A stretch of 43,765 nt of DNA from Paracoccaceae bacterium (GTDB lineage Bacteria; Pseudomonadota; Alphaproteobacteria; Rhodobacterales; Rhodobacteraceae). The notes beneath the pieces were generated by a model that had not been told where the DNA came from, made no database searches, and saw nothing but the letters and a program-made list of their open reading frames with translations. The stretch covers positions 1-43,765 of the forward strand of contig CANJQT010000021.1 of the NCBI GenBank assembly GCA_947476475.1, in the 5' to 3' direction. How positions within the stretch are numbered: position 1 is the first letter of the stretch; every line of letters begins with the position of its first letter. The position numbers and the translations under genes were made by a program. This document shows, in pieces, positions 15,444 through 23,631 of this stretch.

Positions 15444-16132
15444 ACGGCCGAGGCGAAGAAGGCGGTGTAAAGAAGGGTGATCCAGACGATCGCGGGAAGT
15501 GTTGTCCAGTCGGTCGCGCGGATGTCTGGCCAGCCCCAAAGGGTCAGGAGCAGAAAGCCGGTGACAAGGACGCCGAAGGAAAACACCAGCGGGCTTTCGC
15601 CCCGGTTCAGTTTGCGCACCAGGGGTGTGTAAAACGCGTGGGCGACGCAGCCCCAGAAATAGGTGATCTCGCCCTTTCCGACCTGAAAGCGCAGGAGTGC
15701 GGCCAGATCGGCGCGGAAGATGACCCAGACCGCCCCTGCCCCGCCGATGGTCAGGGCGAAGGCGATGCGGGGGGTGGTGATCTGGCGCAGGAGCAGCCAG
15801 CCAAAGCCTGCGGCCAGGATCGGGGTAAGGGTGAAGACGGCGGCGGTGGCGACGGGGGGCGCGGTTTTCAGCCCTTCGAACATCAGCACGAAATAGGCGG
15901 CAAGGCAGAGGCCGAGGAGGAGGTAGCGCCAAGGGGCCTGCCGGTCCTGCCGGCGGAAGGCACCGGTGGCCAGCGCCGCGGCACCGACGAAGCTTGCGGC
16001 AAGCAGGAAGCGCAGCGCCGAAAAGGCGGTGGGCGAGATCATGTTGGCCATCATCCCTCCCAGCGAAAAGGACCCCGCGATCAGGGCCGAGAAGGCCAGC
16101 ATCGCCAGATGGCCGCGGAGCGCGGGGGTCAT
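15257..16132 (-). CDS. EamA/DMT-superfamily transporter
   Basis: A 291-residue inner-membrane protein with about ten hydrophobic helices arranged as two EamA repeats (first about residues 8-140, second about 155-288). The end of the second repeat reads LPASKVMAYTYLTPSWVILWE, a common EamA pattern. These proteins export or exchange small metabolites; the substrate is unknown. ATG 16132 overlaps the stop of the upstream lysR gene (ATGA), so the two are translationally coupled and LysR-linked. Confidence 0.9.
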   Translation of the reverse strand: MTPALRGHLAMLAFSALIAGSFSLGGMMANMISPTAFSALRFLLAASFVGAAALATGAFRRQDRQAPWRYLLLGLCLAAYFVLMFEGLKTAPPVATAAVFTLTPILAAGFGWLLLRQITTPRIAFALTIGGAGAVWVIFRADLAALLRFQVGKGEITYFWGCVAHAFYTPLVRKLNRGESPLVFSFGVLVTGFLLLTLWGWPDIRATDWTTLPAIVWITLLYTAFFASAVTFVLLQYAALRLPASKVMAYTYLTPSWVILWEIALANPAPSGLVLLGVGATVAALAMLVRE

Positions 16133-17016
16133 GTGTCGGGCCAGGTCGCTGCGGCTTCCTTCAGATGGGCTAAAAATTTCTGCACCTTCAGCGTGCGGTG
16201 CAGATCAACATGGGTGACCAGCCACAGGGGCGTGGACCATTCGGGGCGCGGCGGCAGAACCTGCACCAGTTCCGGGTCGTTGCCCACGTCGCAAGACGAG
16301 AGAAACCCGAGGCCCGCCCCGGCGCGCACGGCGGCTTCGGCGGCGGCGGATTCGGAAATGCGGAAAGGGATGCTGGCCTCTGGGTGGGTCTGGCGCAGCC
16401 ATTGGTAGAAGGGGGCGCGTGCCTGCGGGTCATCGGCCCCGACAAAGCGGTGGCCCGCCAGTTCGCTTTCGTCCCTGGGCAGGCCGTGGGCTTCGACATA
16501 GGCTTTGGCCGCATAAAGGCCCATGCGGATGCTGGTGAATTTTTGGACGACATAATCGGCGTCTTCGGGGCGGGCACCGGCGCGGATGGCCACGTGCGCT
16601 TCGCCCGAGGAGAGGCGAAACAACCGCATGTCGGTGAGAAAGCGCAGGGTCAGTTTGGGATGCGCCGCACCAAACGCCACCACCGCCGGGGTCAGCAGGC
16701 GTGGAATGCCCGAGATGGCGGTGACCACCAGTTCGCCCGACACTTCCTCGTTCTGGCCCTTGATACGGCTGGCAAGCTGGTCGAACCGGTCGGATGCGCC
16801 CTTGGCAACCTCGAGAAGCTCGCGCCCGGCTTCGGTCGCGGTATAGCCGCGCGCATGACGCTGGAACAGCTTTGCGCCCAGCCGGGTTTCCAGTGCGTCG
16901 ATATGGCGGATGACGGTGGCATGATGAACGCCCAGCACATCGGCCGCGCCGGACACGGTGCCCAGCCGCGCCACCTGATAGGCGGTGCGGATTTCATCCC
17001 AGGTATCAAATCCCAT
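16129..17016 (-). CDS. LysR-family transcriptional regulator
   Basis: A 295-residue LysR protein. The N-terminal helix-turn-helix spans about residues 8-65 (GTVSGAADVLGVHHATVIRHIDALETRLGAK read in pieces), followed by a periplasmic-binding-like effector domain. I used ATG 17016 (MGFDTWDEIRTAY) with AAAGGGTC upstream; the open frame before it is not LysR-like. It is cotranscribed with the EamA gene and divergent from the azoreductase gene. A perfect inverted repeat lies just upstream of its start. Confidence 0.92.
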   Translation of the reverse strand: MGFDTWDEIRTAYQVARLGTVSGAADVLGVHHATVIRHIDALETRLGAKLFQRHARGYTATEAGRELLEVAKGASDRFDQLASRIKGQNEEVSGELVVTAISGIPRLLTPAVVAFGAAHPKLTLRFLTDMRLFRLSSGEAHVAIRAGARPEDADYVVQKFTSIRMGLYAAKAYVEAHGLPRDESELAGHRFVGADDPQARAPFYQWLRQTHPEASIPFRISESAAAEAAVRAGAGLGFLSSCDVGNDPELVQVLPPRPEWSTPLWLVTHVDLHRTLKVQKFLAHLKEAAATWPDT

Positions 17017-17027
17017 GGCAGACCCTT

Positions 17028-17053
17028 TGCACAATAATCGGCGCGATTGTGCA
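17028..17053. promoter_or_regulatory. Inverted repeat upstream of lysR
   Basis: TGCACAAT and ATTGTGCA (17028-17035 and 17046-17053) form a perfect 8-bp inverted repeat with a 10-base spacer. It begins 12 bases before the lysR ATG and overlaps its leader. The position suits negative autoregulation by LysR, and activation of the divergent azoreductase gene (ATG at 17254) is possible from the same intergenic region. Confidence 0.55.
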
Positions 17054-17253
17054 TGAATGATCCAGCGCTGCAAGCAGTGGCGCACGCGGGGAGGCGCGGG
17101 GGCGGGTCACTTTTGCGCCGGGCCGGACATCTGCATTGGCGCACAGTCGTTGTTATTATTCTGCAGTTGAGAAGATAAATGGGGCAGCCTACCTGTTGAC
17201 CATCATCCGGTACCACTGATGGTGCCGCGCCTTGCCAAAATCAGGAGACGATC

Positions 17254-17826
17254 ATGAAAACCATTCTTCGCATCGACAGTTCCATCAAGGGCGGCGCTTC
17301 GGTCACCCGCAGGCTGACCGACAGTCTGGTTGAAAAGCTGGGCGGCGCGGTTGTCGAGCGCATGGCGCAGGGACTGCCCGCCATCGACGGCGCCTGGGTC
17401 GGGGCGGCATATACGCCCGCCGAGGCGCGCAGCGCTGAGCAAATCGCGGCGCTGGCGCTGTCGGATCAACTGATCGACGAGTTGAAGGCCGCGGATGCGA
17501 TCGTGATCGGCATGCCGGTTTACAATTTCGGCGTTACCGGCCCGCTGAAGGCTTGGATCGACCTGATCTGCCGGGTGGGCGTGACCTTTGCCTATACGGA
17601 GACCGGGCCGAAGGGGCTTTTGGCTGACAAGCCGGTTTATGTTGCCTATGCGTCGGGCGGGGTGCCGATGGGGTCGGGCTATGACTTTGCTTCGGCATAT
17701 CTGCGGCAGGTTCTGGGGTTCATTGGTCTGGCCAACGTGCAGTTTGTTGCCGCCGAAGGGGTGGCGAGCGGTGAGGCCGCTGCCATTGCCCGCGCCGAGG
17801 AAGCGATTGCGGCGCTGGCGGCCTGA
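17254..17826 (+). CDS. azoR: FMN-dependent NADH-azoreductase
   Basis: A 190-residue flavodoxin-fold quinone/azo reductase. The N-terminal RIDSSIKGGASVTRRLTD phosphate-binding loop, the MPVYNFGVTGPLKAWID segment (the family P-M-Y-N-F motif) and the YASGGVPMGSGYDFASAYLR flavin loop identify AzoR/AcpD. It reduces quinones and azo compounds with NADH, typically for electrophile defence. ATG 17254 has AGGAGACG upstream. It is divergent from lysR-EamA and probably shares its control. Confidence 0.93.
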   Translation: MKTILRIDSSIKGGASVTRRLTDSLVEKLGGAVVERMAQGLPAIDGAWVGAAYTPAEARSAEQIAALALSDQLIDELKAADAIVIGMPVYNFGVTGPLKAWIDLICRVGVTFAYTETGPKGLLADKPVYVAYASGGVPMGSGYDFASAYLRQVLGFIGLANVQFVAAEGVASGEAAAIARAEEAIAALAA

Positions 17827-18255
17827 GCGCCCCAGCGAGGACCCATCTTGCCGGGCGGGGCGTTTCAGGGCAGGTTTGGCCCATGACCGCGCCGCCCAGC
17901 GATGAGATTACCGCTCGTCTTTGCCGCAGGGGCGGTGCAGAGGTGATCCGGCTGCCCAGCGTTGGGCCGTAGCCTTGCAGACATAAGCGCTGCAAGATGA
18001 GCGTGGGCCAGCAGCCTGTATGGCAGCGACCGCTGGCCATGCGCGCCAGCCGGACGTTGGCTGACTTGACTCCCCGCCCGCTTTCGCTTAACGCCCGCAT
18101 CTGAATTCCCGGAAGTTTTCACGCTTCCGGTCCCTTGGCCATGCCGGGATCGCCATCTGTCAGCGCGTTGCGCCCACAGGTGCTTTTCTGCTTTGCCTTG
18201 GGTTTTTCGCGACCGGACCCCATATCCGGCCGGCCCGCAACCGAAGGAGACGCGC
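17827..18255. other. Gene-free stretch between azoR and ffh
   Basis: No protein-like frame was found. It contains three dyads. CTTGCAG / CTGCAAG (17974-17980 and 17990-17996) has a 9-base loop. CCGGAAG / CTTCCGG (18109-18115 and 18124-18130) has an 8-base loop. CCGGA / TCCGG lies at 18213-18229. None is followed by a U-tract. A signal-recognition-particle RNA would be an attractive neighbour for ffh, but its conserved GGAAGGAAGCAG core is not present. Confidence 0.5.
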
Positions 18256-19776
18256 ATGTTCGAGAATCTGTCAGAACGCCTTGGCGGGGTCTTTGAACGG
18301 CTGACCAAGCAGGGTGCGCTGACCGATGCCGACGTGACTGCCGCATTGCGCGAAGTGCGCGTGGCCCTGCTTGAGGCCGACGTTTCGTTGGCGGTGGCGC
18401 GCGATTTCGTCAAGGCGGTGGAAGCGAAGGCCACCGGTCAGGCGGTGACCAAGTCGGTCACGCCGGGCCAGCAGGTTGTCAAGATTGTGCATGACGAACT
18501 GGTGCGGGTGCTGGCGGGTGACGACGAACCCGAGGCGCTGAAGATCGACAATCCGCCTTCGCCGATCCTGATGGTGGGTCTGCAGGGGTCGGGGAAAACC
18601 ACGACGACGGCGAAGCTGGCCAAACGCTTGACGGAAAAGAACGGCAAGCGGGTGCTGATGGCGTCTTTGGACACCAACCGCCCGGCTGCGATGGAGCAGT
18701 TGCAGATTCTGGGCGCGCAGATCGGCGTTGATACCCTGCCGATCGTCAAGGGCGAGACGGCGGTGCAGATCGCCAAGCGCGCCAGGCAGCAGGCGACCTT
18801 GGGCGGCTATGACGTCTATATGCTGGATACTGCTGGGCGGCTGCATATCGATGACGTGCTGATGGCCGAAGTGCAGGCGGTTCGCGATGTGGTTTCGCCC
18901 CGCGAAACGCTGCTGGTTGTAGATGGCCTGACCGGACAGGATGCGGTCAATGTGGCGACCGAATTCAACGCCAAGGTCGGGATTTCGGGCGTGGTCCTGA
19001 CCCGGATGGACGGCGACGGGCGCGGGGGTGCTGCGCTTTCCATGCGCGCGGTGACCGGCAAGCCTATCCGCTTTGTCGGTCTTGGCGAAAAGATGGATGC
19101 GCTTGACGCGTTCGAGGCCGAACGGGTCGCGGGCCGCATTTTGGGCATGGGCGATATCGTCGCCCTTGTTGAAAAGGCGCAGGAAACCATCGAACTGGCG
19201 GAAGCCGAGCGGATGGCAAAGCGCTTTGCCAAGGGTCTGTTCAACATGAACGACCTGAAAAGCCAGCTTGAGCAGATGCTGAAGATGGGCGGCATGCAGG
19301 GGCTCATGGGCATGATGCCCGGCATGGGCAAGATGGCCAAGGCCGCGGAAACCGCCGGCTTCGACGACAAGATGCTGCGCCGCCAGATCGCGCTGATCCA
19401 GTCGATGACCAAGAAGGAACGTGCCAACCCTGATCTGCTGGCCGCGTCGCGTAAGCGGCGGATTGCAGCTGGGGCGGGCCTTGAGGTGGCCGAACTGAAC
19501 AAACTTCTGAAGATGCACCGGCAGATGGCCGATGTGATGAAGAAGATGGGCAAGGGCGGCATGCTGAAGAACGCCATGAAGCAGATGCTTGGCAAGGGTG
19601 GCGACATGCCCGCCGATTTCGCCAACATGGACCCGGCCAAGATGGAAGAGGCCGCAAAAGCGATGAAGATGGGCATGGGTGGCGGCATGGGCGGCTTGCC
19701 GGGCCTTGGCGGCCTTGGCGGGCTGAAACTGCCGGGCGGGCTTTCGGGTCTTGGCGGGTTCGGGAAGAAGAAGTGA
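18256..19776 (+). CDS. ffh: Signal recognition particle protein Ffh
   Basis: A 506-residue SRP54 GTPase that binds signal peptides on nascent chains. The N domain occupies about 1-90. The G domain shows GLQGSGKT (about 108-115), DTNRPAAMEQL, DTAGRLHIDD and TRMDGDGRGGAAL. The Met-rich M domain begins near residue 320 (MGGMQGLMGMMPGMGKM) and contains the SRP RNA-binding helix-turn-helix (ERANPDLLAASRKRRIAAGAG). The C-terminal tail is unusually long and Gly/Met-rich. ATG 18256 has GAAGGAG upstream. The GNAT gene overlaps its stop. Confidence 0.97.
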   Translation: MFENLSERLGGVFERLTKQGALTDADVTAALREVRVALLEADVSLAVARDFVKAVEAKATGQAVTKSVTPGQQVVKIVHDELVRVLAGDDEPEALKIDNPPSPILMVGLQGSGKTTTTAKLAKRLTEKNGKRVLMASLDTNRPAAMEQLQILGAQIGVDTLPIVKGETAVQIAKRARQQATLGGYDVYMLDTAGRLHIDDVLMAEVQAVRDVVSPRETLLVVDGLTGQDAVNVATEFNAKVGISGVVLTRMDGDGRGGAALSMRAVTGKPIRFVGLGEKMDALDAFEAERVAGRILGMGDIVALVEKAQETIELAEAERMAKRFAKGLFNMNDLKSQLEQMLKMGGMQGLMGMMPGMGKMAKAAETAGFDDKMLRRQIALIQSMTKKERANPDLLAASRKRRIAAGAGLEVAELNKLLKMHRQMADVMKKMGKGGMLKNAMKQMLGKGGDMPADFANMDPAKMEEAAKAMKMGMGGGMGGLPGLGGLGGLKLPGGLSGLGGFGKKK

Positions 19777-20294
19777 CCCTGCCCTTCCCCATCCCGGTTC
19801 TGGAAACCGAACGGCTGACCCTTCGTGCTCCGCGCGAAAGCGATCTGGGGGCGATGGCGGCCTTTGGCGCAAGCCCGCGCAGCGCCTTCGTTGGCGGGCC
19901 GTTTGATTGCGACAACGCTTGGCGGATATTGCTGGCCGGGATCGGCCATTGGGCATTGCGCGGCTATGGCTACTGGGCGGTTGACCGCCGCGAGGACAAC
20001 GCCTTTATCGGCCGTGTCGGCGTGATCTTTCCGCATGGCGCGCCAGAGCCGGAACTTGCCTGGGGACTTTTCGACGGGTTCGAGGGGCACGGCTATGCCC
20101 AAGAGGCGGCAATTGCCGCCCGGGATCATACCTGTTCCGCAATGGAACTGGGTCCGCTGGCCAGCTTCATCGAGCCGGAAAACACAAGGTCCATTGCGCT
20201 TGCGAAACGGCTGGGCGCATGGTTCGAGGGCGTTTTCGAAGAAGACGGCAAGACACTGCAAATCTACCGCCACCCCAAGCCGGAGGCCCTATGA
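19773..20294 (+). CDS. RimJ/RimL-type GNAT N-acetyltransferase
   Basis: A 173-residue acetyl-CoA-dependent acetyltransferase. The ETERLTLRAPRESDL opening is typical of the RimJ/RimL branch, and the acetyl-CoA loop region reads WGLFDGFEGHGYAQEA (the R/Q-x2-G-x-G/A loop is degenerate). The target could be a ribosomal or other protein N-terminus, but the acceptor is not evident. The start is GTG 19773, overlapping the ffh stop (GTGA). The next gene overlaps its own stop (ATGA), so it lies in a tightly coupled run. Confidence 0.85.
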   Translation: MTLPFPIPVLETERLTLRAPRESDLGAMAAFGASPRSAFVGGPFDCDNAWRILLAGIGHWALRGYGYWAVDRREDNAFIGRVGVIFPHGAPEPELAWGLFDGFEGHGYAQEAAIAARDHTCSAMELGPLASFIEPENTRSIALAKRLGAWFEGVFEEDGKTLQIYRHPKPEAL

Positions 20295-20593
20295 TGGACG
20301 ACCAGACCACCACCCGCGCGGCCAGCCTCCTGAAAGAGCATCGCGCTGCGATCGACCGGCTGGATGCGATCCTTGTCTATACGCTGGCCGAGCGGTTCAA
20401 GCAGACCCAGGCCGTGGGGCGGCTGAAGGCCACCCACGACCTTCCGGCGTCTGACCCGGCCCGCGAGGCTGCGCAGATGGAACGGCTGGACCAATTGGCG
20501 AAGGCCGCCGATCTGGACCCCGAACTGGCCAAGAAATTCCTGACCTTCATCATTTCTGAAGTCATCAGGCATCACGAGAAGCTACAGAAGTAA
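20291..20593 (+). CDS. Chorismate mutase, AroQ type
   Basis: A 100-residue all-helical chorismate mutase that converts chorismate to prephenate for Phe/Tyr synthesis. The pattern HRAAIDRLDAILVYTLAERF, the QAVGRLK segment with the catalytic Lys, and the second R-x4-Q-M-E-R-L helix match AroQ domains. It is a stand-alone, monofunctional form. ATG 20291 overlaps the GNAT stop; ATG 20294 directly follows. Its position between ffh and rpsP is common in Rhodobacterales. Confidence 0.88.
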   Translation: MMDDQTTTRAASLLKEHRAAIDRLDAILVYTLAERFKQTQAVGRLKATHDLPASDPAREAAQMERLDQLAKAADLDPELAKKFLTFIISEVIRHHEKLQK

Positions 20594-20648
20594 CCCCAAT
20601 CGGGTGGGCAGACCCCACCCTGACCAGCCATCTTGAAGGAGAAATACC

Positions 20649-21002
20649 ATGGCTATGAAAATCCGTCTGGCACGCGGCGGTTCCAAGAAGCGCCCGTTCT
20701 ATTCGATCGTCGCGTCCGACTCGCGCATGCCGCGCGATGGCCGCTTCATCGAGAAGCTGGGCATCTACAACCCGCTTCTGGCCAAGGACAGCGAAGAGCG
20801 CGTCAAGCTGAACATGGAGCGCGTGGCCTACTGGCTTGCGCAGGGCGCCCAGCCGACTGACCGCGTGGCCCGCTTCCTTGAAGCTTCGGGTGCGCGTCCT
20901 AAAGCCGAACGCGCCAACATGAAGAAGGCCGAGCCGGGTGCAAAGGCCAAGAAGCGCGCCGAGGAAAAGGCGGCCAAGGCCGAAGCTCCGGCGGCTGAAT
21001 AA
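20649..21002 (+). CDS. rpsP: 30S ribosomal protein S16
   Basis: A 117-residue ribosomal protein. The start [20 protein letters not shown], the [15 protein letters not shown] segment and the [18 protein letters not shown] segment are diagnostic. It has an extended Lys/Ala-rich C-terminus after about residue 80, as in other alphaproteobacteria. AAGGAG precedes the ATG at 20649. It heads the rpsP-rimM-trmD group. Confidence 0.98.
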   Translation: MAMKIRLARGGSKKRPFYSIVASDSRMPRDGRFIEKLGIYNPLLAKDSEERVKLNMERVAYWLAQGAQPTDRVARFLEASGARPKAERANMKKAEPGAKAKKRAEEKAAKAEAPAAE

Positions 21003-21004
21003 TC

Positions 21005-21151
21005 ATGCTGATCGGCTTTTTCCTGCGCCGGTTCGTCACCGTCACGCTGTGTGCCGGGGCGTTCTGGGCAGGGGTGAAGGCCGACAGTCTTTTTGCCGCC
21101 GGGGTTCAGGCCCCGGCGGTTGATTGTGCCGGAGGACAGAATGGCAACTGA
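21005..21151 (+). CDS. Small single-span membrane protein between rpsP and rimM
   Basis: A 48-residue frame from ATG 21005 to TGA 21151. It starts two bases after the rpsP stop and overlaps the first 11 bases of rimM. It has an N-terminal basic-hydrophobic membrane helix ([20 protein letters not shown]), then a short tail with Asp-Cys-Ala-Gly-Gly. A positive-inside N-terminus would place the tail in the periplasm. The tight fit between two coupled genes suggests a real coding sequence that is easily missed because of size. I recall similar short proteins at this locus in Rhodobacterales but cannot verify it here. Confidence 0.55.
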   Translation: MLIGFFLRRFVTVTLCAGAFWAGVKADSLFAAGVQAPAVDCAGGQNGN

Positions 21152-21653
21152 CCGGATCTGCGTCGGCGCGATTTCGGGCGCCTTTGGCATCAAGGGTGAT
21201 GTGCGGCTGAAAAGCTTTTGCGCACAACCCGAGGCGATTGTCGCCTACGCCCCTTTGTGGACCAAGGATGGCAAGCGCAGCTTTACGCTGAAACTGACCA
21301 GCGGGTCAGGCGGCGGGCTGACGGTGCGCCTTTCGGGCGTCACCACCAAGGAAGAAGCGGATGCGCTGCGCGGGGTCGAGCTTTATGCCGACCGCGACAA
21401 GCTGCCCAATCTTCCTGACGATGAATTCTATCATTCCGACCTGATCGGGCTTGAGGTGCTGGACACCGGCGGCGCGATGCTTGGTCATGTGCGCGCGGTT
21501 CATAACCATGGCGCGGGCGACATTCTGGAAATTTTCGGGCCGGGCTTGACGACGACGCTGCTTTTGCCCTTCACCAAGGCCGTGGTTCCGACCGTCGATC
21601 TGACCCAGCGCCGCATCATCGTCGACCCGCCCGAGGAAACCGGGGATGAGTGA
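21141..21653 (+). CDS. rimM: Ribosome maturation factor RimM
   Basis: A 170-residue 16S rRNA processing factor that assists 30S head assembly. The N-terminal RimM barrel starts [21 protein letters not shown], and the PRC-like C-terminal barrel contains [13 protein letters not shown], the GAGDILEI segment and [17 protein letters not shown] 21141 follows GGAGGACAGA; upstream in-frame starts would extend into the small membrane protein. The trmD start overlaps its last 8 bases. Confidence 0.95.
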   Translation: MATDRICVGAISGAFGIKGDVRLKSFCAQPEAIVAYAPLWTKDGKRSFTLKLTSGSGGGLTVRLSGVTTKEEADALRGVELYADRDKLPNLPDDEFYHSDLIGLEVLDTGGAMLGHVRAVHNHGAGDILEIFGPGLTTTLLLPFTKAVVPTVDLTQRRIIVDPPEETGDE

Positions 21654-22458
21654 CGAAAAGGTCAGGTCGCACGGTCGTCTGGCGATATCGGCCAGCGTGA
21701 AGCCCCGCGAACTGATGAGCGACACGCCGCGCCTGAGGGGTGCCTGGTGCGCCCGGATCATCACGCTGTTCCCAGAGGCTTTTCCCGGCGTTCTGGGCCT
21801 GTCGCTGACCGGCAAGGCGTTGACCGAAGGGCTTTGGGCGCTTGAAATCCATGACCTGCGGCTTTTCGGAATCGGCAAGCACAGGAATGTCGATGACAAC
21901 CCCGCAGGCGGTGGCGCGGGCATGGTGTTGCGCGCCGACGTGGTGGCCGCCGCTTTGGACGAAGCCGCGCTTGGCACGCCTGCTGACCGTGCGCGTTGGC
22001 CGATCGTTTACATGTCGCCGCGCGGCAAGCGCTTCGATCAGGCGACCGCCCGCCGCCTTGCCGCGACCGACGGCATGACAATTTTGTGCGGTCGCTTCGA
22101 GGGTGTCGATGAGCGGGTGCTGGAGGCTTACGGGATCGAGGAAATCAGCCTTGGCGATTTCGTTTTGACCGGCGGTGAGATTGCCGCGACTGCGATGCTG
22201 GATGCCACGGTGCGGCTGTTGCCGGGGGTGCTGGGCAATGCCGCCTCGACCGAGGAAGAAAGCTTTTCGTCGGGGCTGCTGGAGTATCCGCATTATACCC
22301 GGCCCGCCAGCTGGCAAGGCCGCGAGATACCGGCGGTGCTAATGTCCGGCCATCACGGTGAGATCGCCAAATGGCGCAAGGCCGAAGCGGAACGGCTGAC
22401 CCGCGAGCGCAGGCCTGACCTGTGGGCGGCCCAACAGGAGGCGACCGAAAAGCGGTAG
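21646..22458 (+). CDS. trmD: tRNA (guanine-N1)-methyltransferase TrmD
   Basis: A 270-residue SPOUT methyltransferase that makes m1G37 in tRNAs. The catalytic domain starts [16 protein letters not shown], and the trefoil knot reads [20 protein letters not shown] followed by VLTGGEIAA. The C-terminal domain ends with HYTRPASW and the [10 protein letters not shown] segment. An N-terminal extension of about 35 residues precedes the core and could be shortened if translation begins at ATG 21715. ATG 21646 overlaps rimM. The usual downstream partner rplS is not found after it. Confidence 0.96.
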   Translation: MSDEKVRSHGRLAISASVKPRELMSDTPRLRGAWCARIITLFPEAFPGVLGLSLTGKALTEGLWALEIHDLRLFGIGKHRNVDDNPAGGGAGMVLRADVVAAALDEAALGTPADRARWPIVYMSPRGKRFDQATARRLAATDGMTILCGRFEGVDERVLEAYGIEEISLGDFVLTGGEIAATAMLDATVRLLPGVLGNAASTEEESFSSGLLEYPHYTRPASWQGREIPAVLMSGHHGEIAKWRKAEAERLTRERRPDLWAAQQEATEKR

Positions 22459-22922
22459 AGTTTGGTAGCGCTGATTGGGCTTTTCCTGCCGCCGCCGTCG
22501 CCCAAGCGATTCCTGACTTTCCTTGCCGCCGGGGTGGATGTCGCCCCACGTCGTGCGGGCGAACCGCGCGCGTGCATGACCCCAGAATTCTTCACGCTTT
22601 CGACAAATGCGCCCGCCGAGGGCCACGAAACCTGACGACTCACTTCCGCAGGTTCTGCCGCAACGCGCTGCCCACCCCCGACCGCAGCGCGCGTTGATTC
22701 GGGAGCAATCGTGTCAACATTGTGGCTTTCGATGCCCCCGATCAAGCGAAGGCATTATGATTGTAGCATTTTCGTGGACATTTGGGCGGTCATACTTGCC
22801 TTTTGATGTTTGTTAATATCATGTCTAAATTCAGGCCAAAATGTGGCATCCGCCGGTATAGGCATTGCCATGCGTAGGCTTCGTTTCAAAGACGAGACGA
22901 ATATTAGAGGGGTAACGTGCCA
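22459..22922. other. Gene-free stretch after trmD
   Basis: No rplS or other recognisable gene lies in these 464 bases. Frames that are open here lack family features and ribosome sites. From about 22700 the composition turns A+T-rich (TTTGATGTTTGTTAATATCA near 22801), as expected for the promoter and leader of the VPLPA-CTERM gene, whose GAGGGG ribosome site ends near 22912. Confidence 0.5.
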
Positions 22923-23555
22923 ATGGGTATTTTCACTGACTTCCGTTCAAAGGTTACCGCAGCAGTCGCCGGCGTGGCGTTCGGGCTTATCGCGACGACC
23001 GCCAGCGCGCTGACGCTGAACTTCGATCAGTATATCACCGGCACCAACCTGGGTCAGACGACCCTGGCTACGCTGTCGGCGACCCAGAACGGTTCCAATG
23101 TCGACATGGTGTTCACCAATACGGGCATCGCCGGCGGAACCAGCACTTTCGATACCGTGCTGCAAATGATGTACAACGGCAGCACTGCCGGTATCTCGCT
23201 TGTGCAGACGGGCGGCGTGGCGATCACCAGCTTCATCCTTGGTGGTGGCATCGGGCCATACAACCCGTGGGATCTGGTGGTCAAATGGGGCACGAGCAAC
23301 AGCAACAATGGCGTGGCACGCCTGAATATCGGCGAATATTCGGCCTTCACGCTGGTTGGTGCCAATCTGTCCAACCTGTTCTTTGGCAGCGGTTCGAACC
23401 CGAACGCCATGATCCATGTGCAGGGTCTGACGGGCGGCGGGTCGACCAAATACGGTCCGAGCCTGGCACCGGTTCCGCTTCCGGCAGCGGGCTTCCTGCT
23501 TCTTGCCGGCCTTGGCGCTACGGGCTTTGTCGCGCGGCGCCGCAAGCGGGCCTGA
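22923..23555 (+). CDS. VPLPA-CTERM sorting-domain secreted protein
   Basis: A 210-residue exported protein. The signal peptide ends near residue 29 (ATTASA). The middle is a Gly/Thr/Asn/Ser-rich beta-type domain with almost no charge. The C-terminus is a textbook sorting signal: VPLPA motif, then a hydrophobic helix (AGFLLLAGLGATGFV), then an Arg/Lys cluster (ARRRKRA). VPLPA-CTERM proteins are the targets of a dedicated exosortase (XrtD) and are usually linked to exopolysaccharide or biofilm matrix. No exosortase is in this window. ATG 22923 has GAGGGG about 10 bases upstream. A strong terminator follows. Confidence 0.9.
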   Translation: MGIFTDFRSKVTAAVAGVAFGLIATTASALTLNFDQYITGTNLGQTTLATLSATQNGSNVDMVFTNTGIAGGTSTFDTVLQMMYNGSTAGISLVQTGGVAITSFILGGGIGPYNPWDLVVKWGTSNSNNGVARLNIGEYSAFTLVGANLSNLFFGSGSNPNAMIHVQGLTGGGSTKYGPSLAPVPLPAAGFLLLAGLGATGFVARRRKRA

Positions 23556-23575
23556 CCACGGCACAGAAAGATATG

Positions 23576-23604
23576 AAACGGGCGGCTTTCAGCCGCCCGT
23601 TTTC
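23576..23604 (+). terminator. Intrinsic terminator of the VPLPA-CTERM gene
   Basis: A 12-bp perfect stem, AAACGGGCGGCT / AGCCGCCCGTTT, closes a TTC loop and runs into TTTCGTTT. It begins 21 bases after the stop codon. The A/T-rich flanks also allow it to work for the convergent tetR gene. Confidence 0.92.
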
Positions 23605-23631
23605 GTTTGCGGATGCCCTGACGCCTGCGGT

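Noticed and set aside
17827-18255. Possible SRP RNA gene next to ffh
   Set aside because: The conserved GGAAGGAAGCAG core of the SRP RNA is absent; only small dyads are present.
22353-22745. Minus-strand 130-codon frame over the trmD end and following gap
   Set aside because: It is mostly antisense to trmD, has no family features and no ribosome site.
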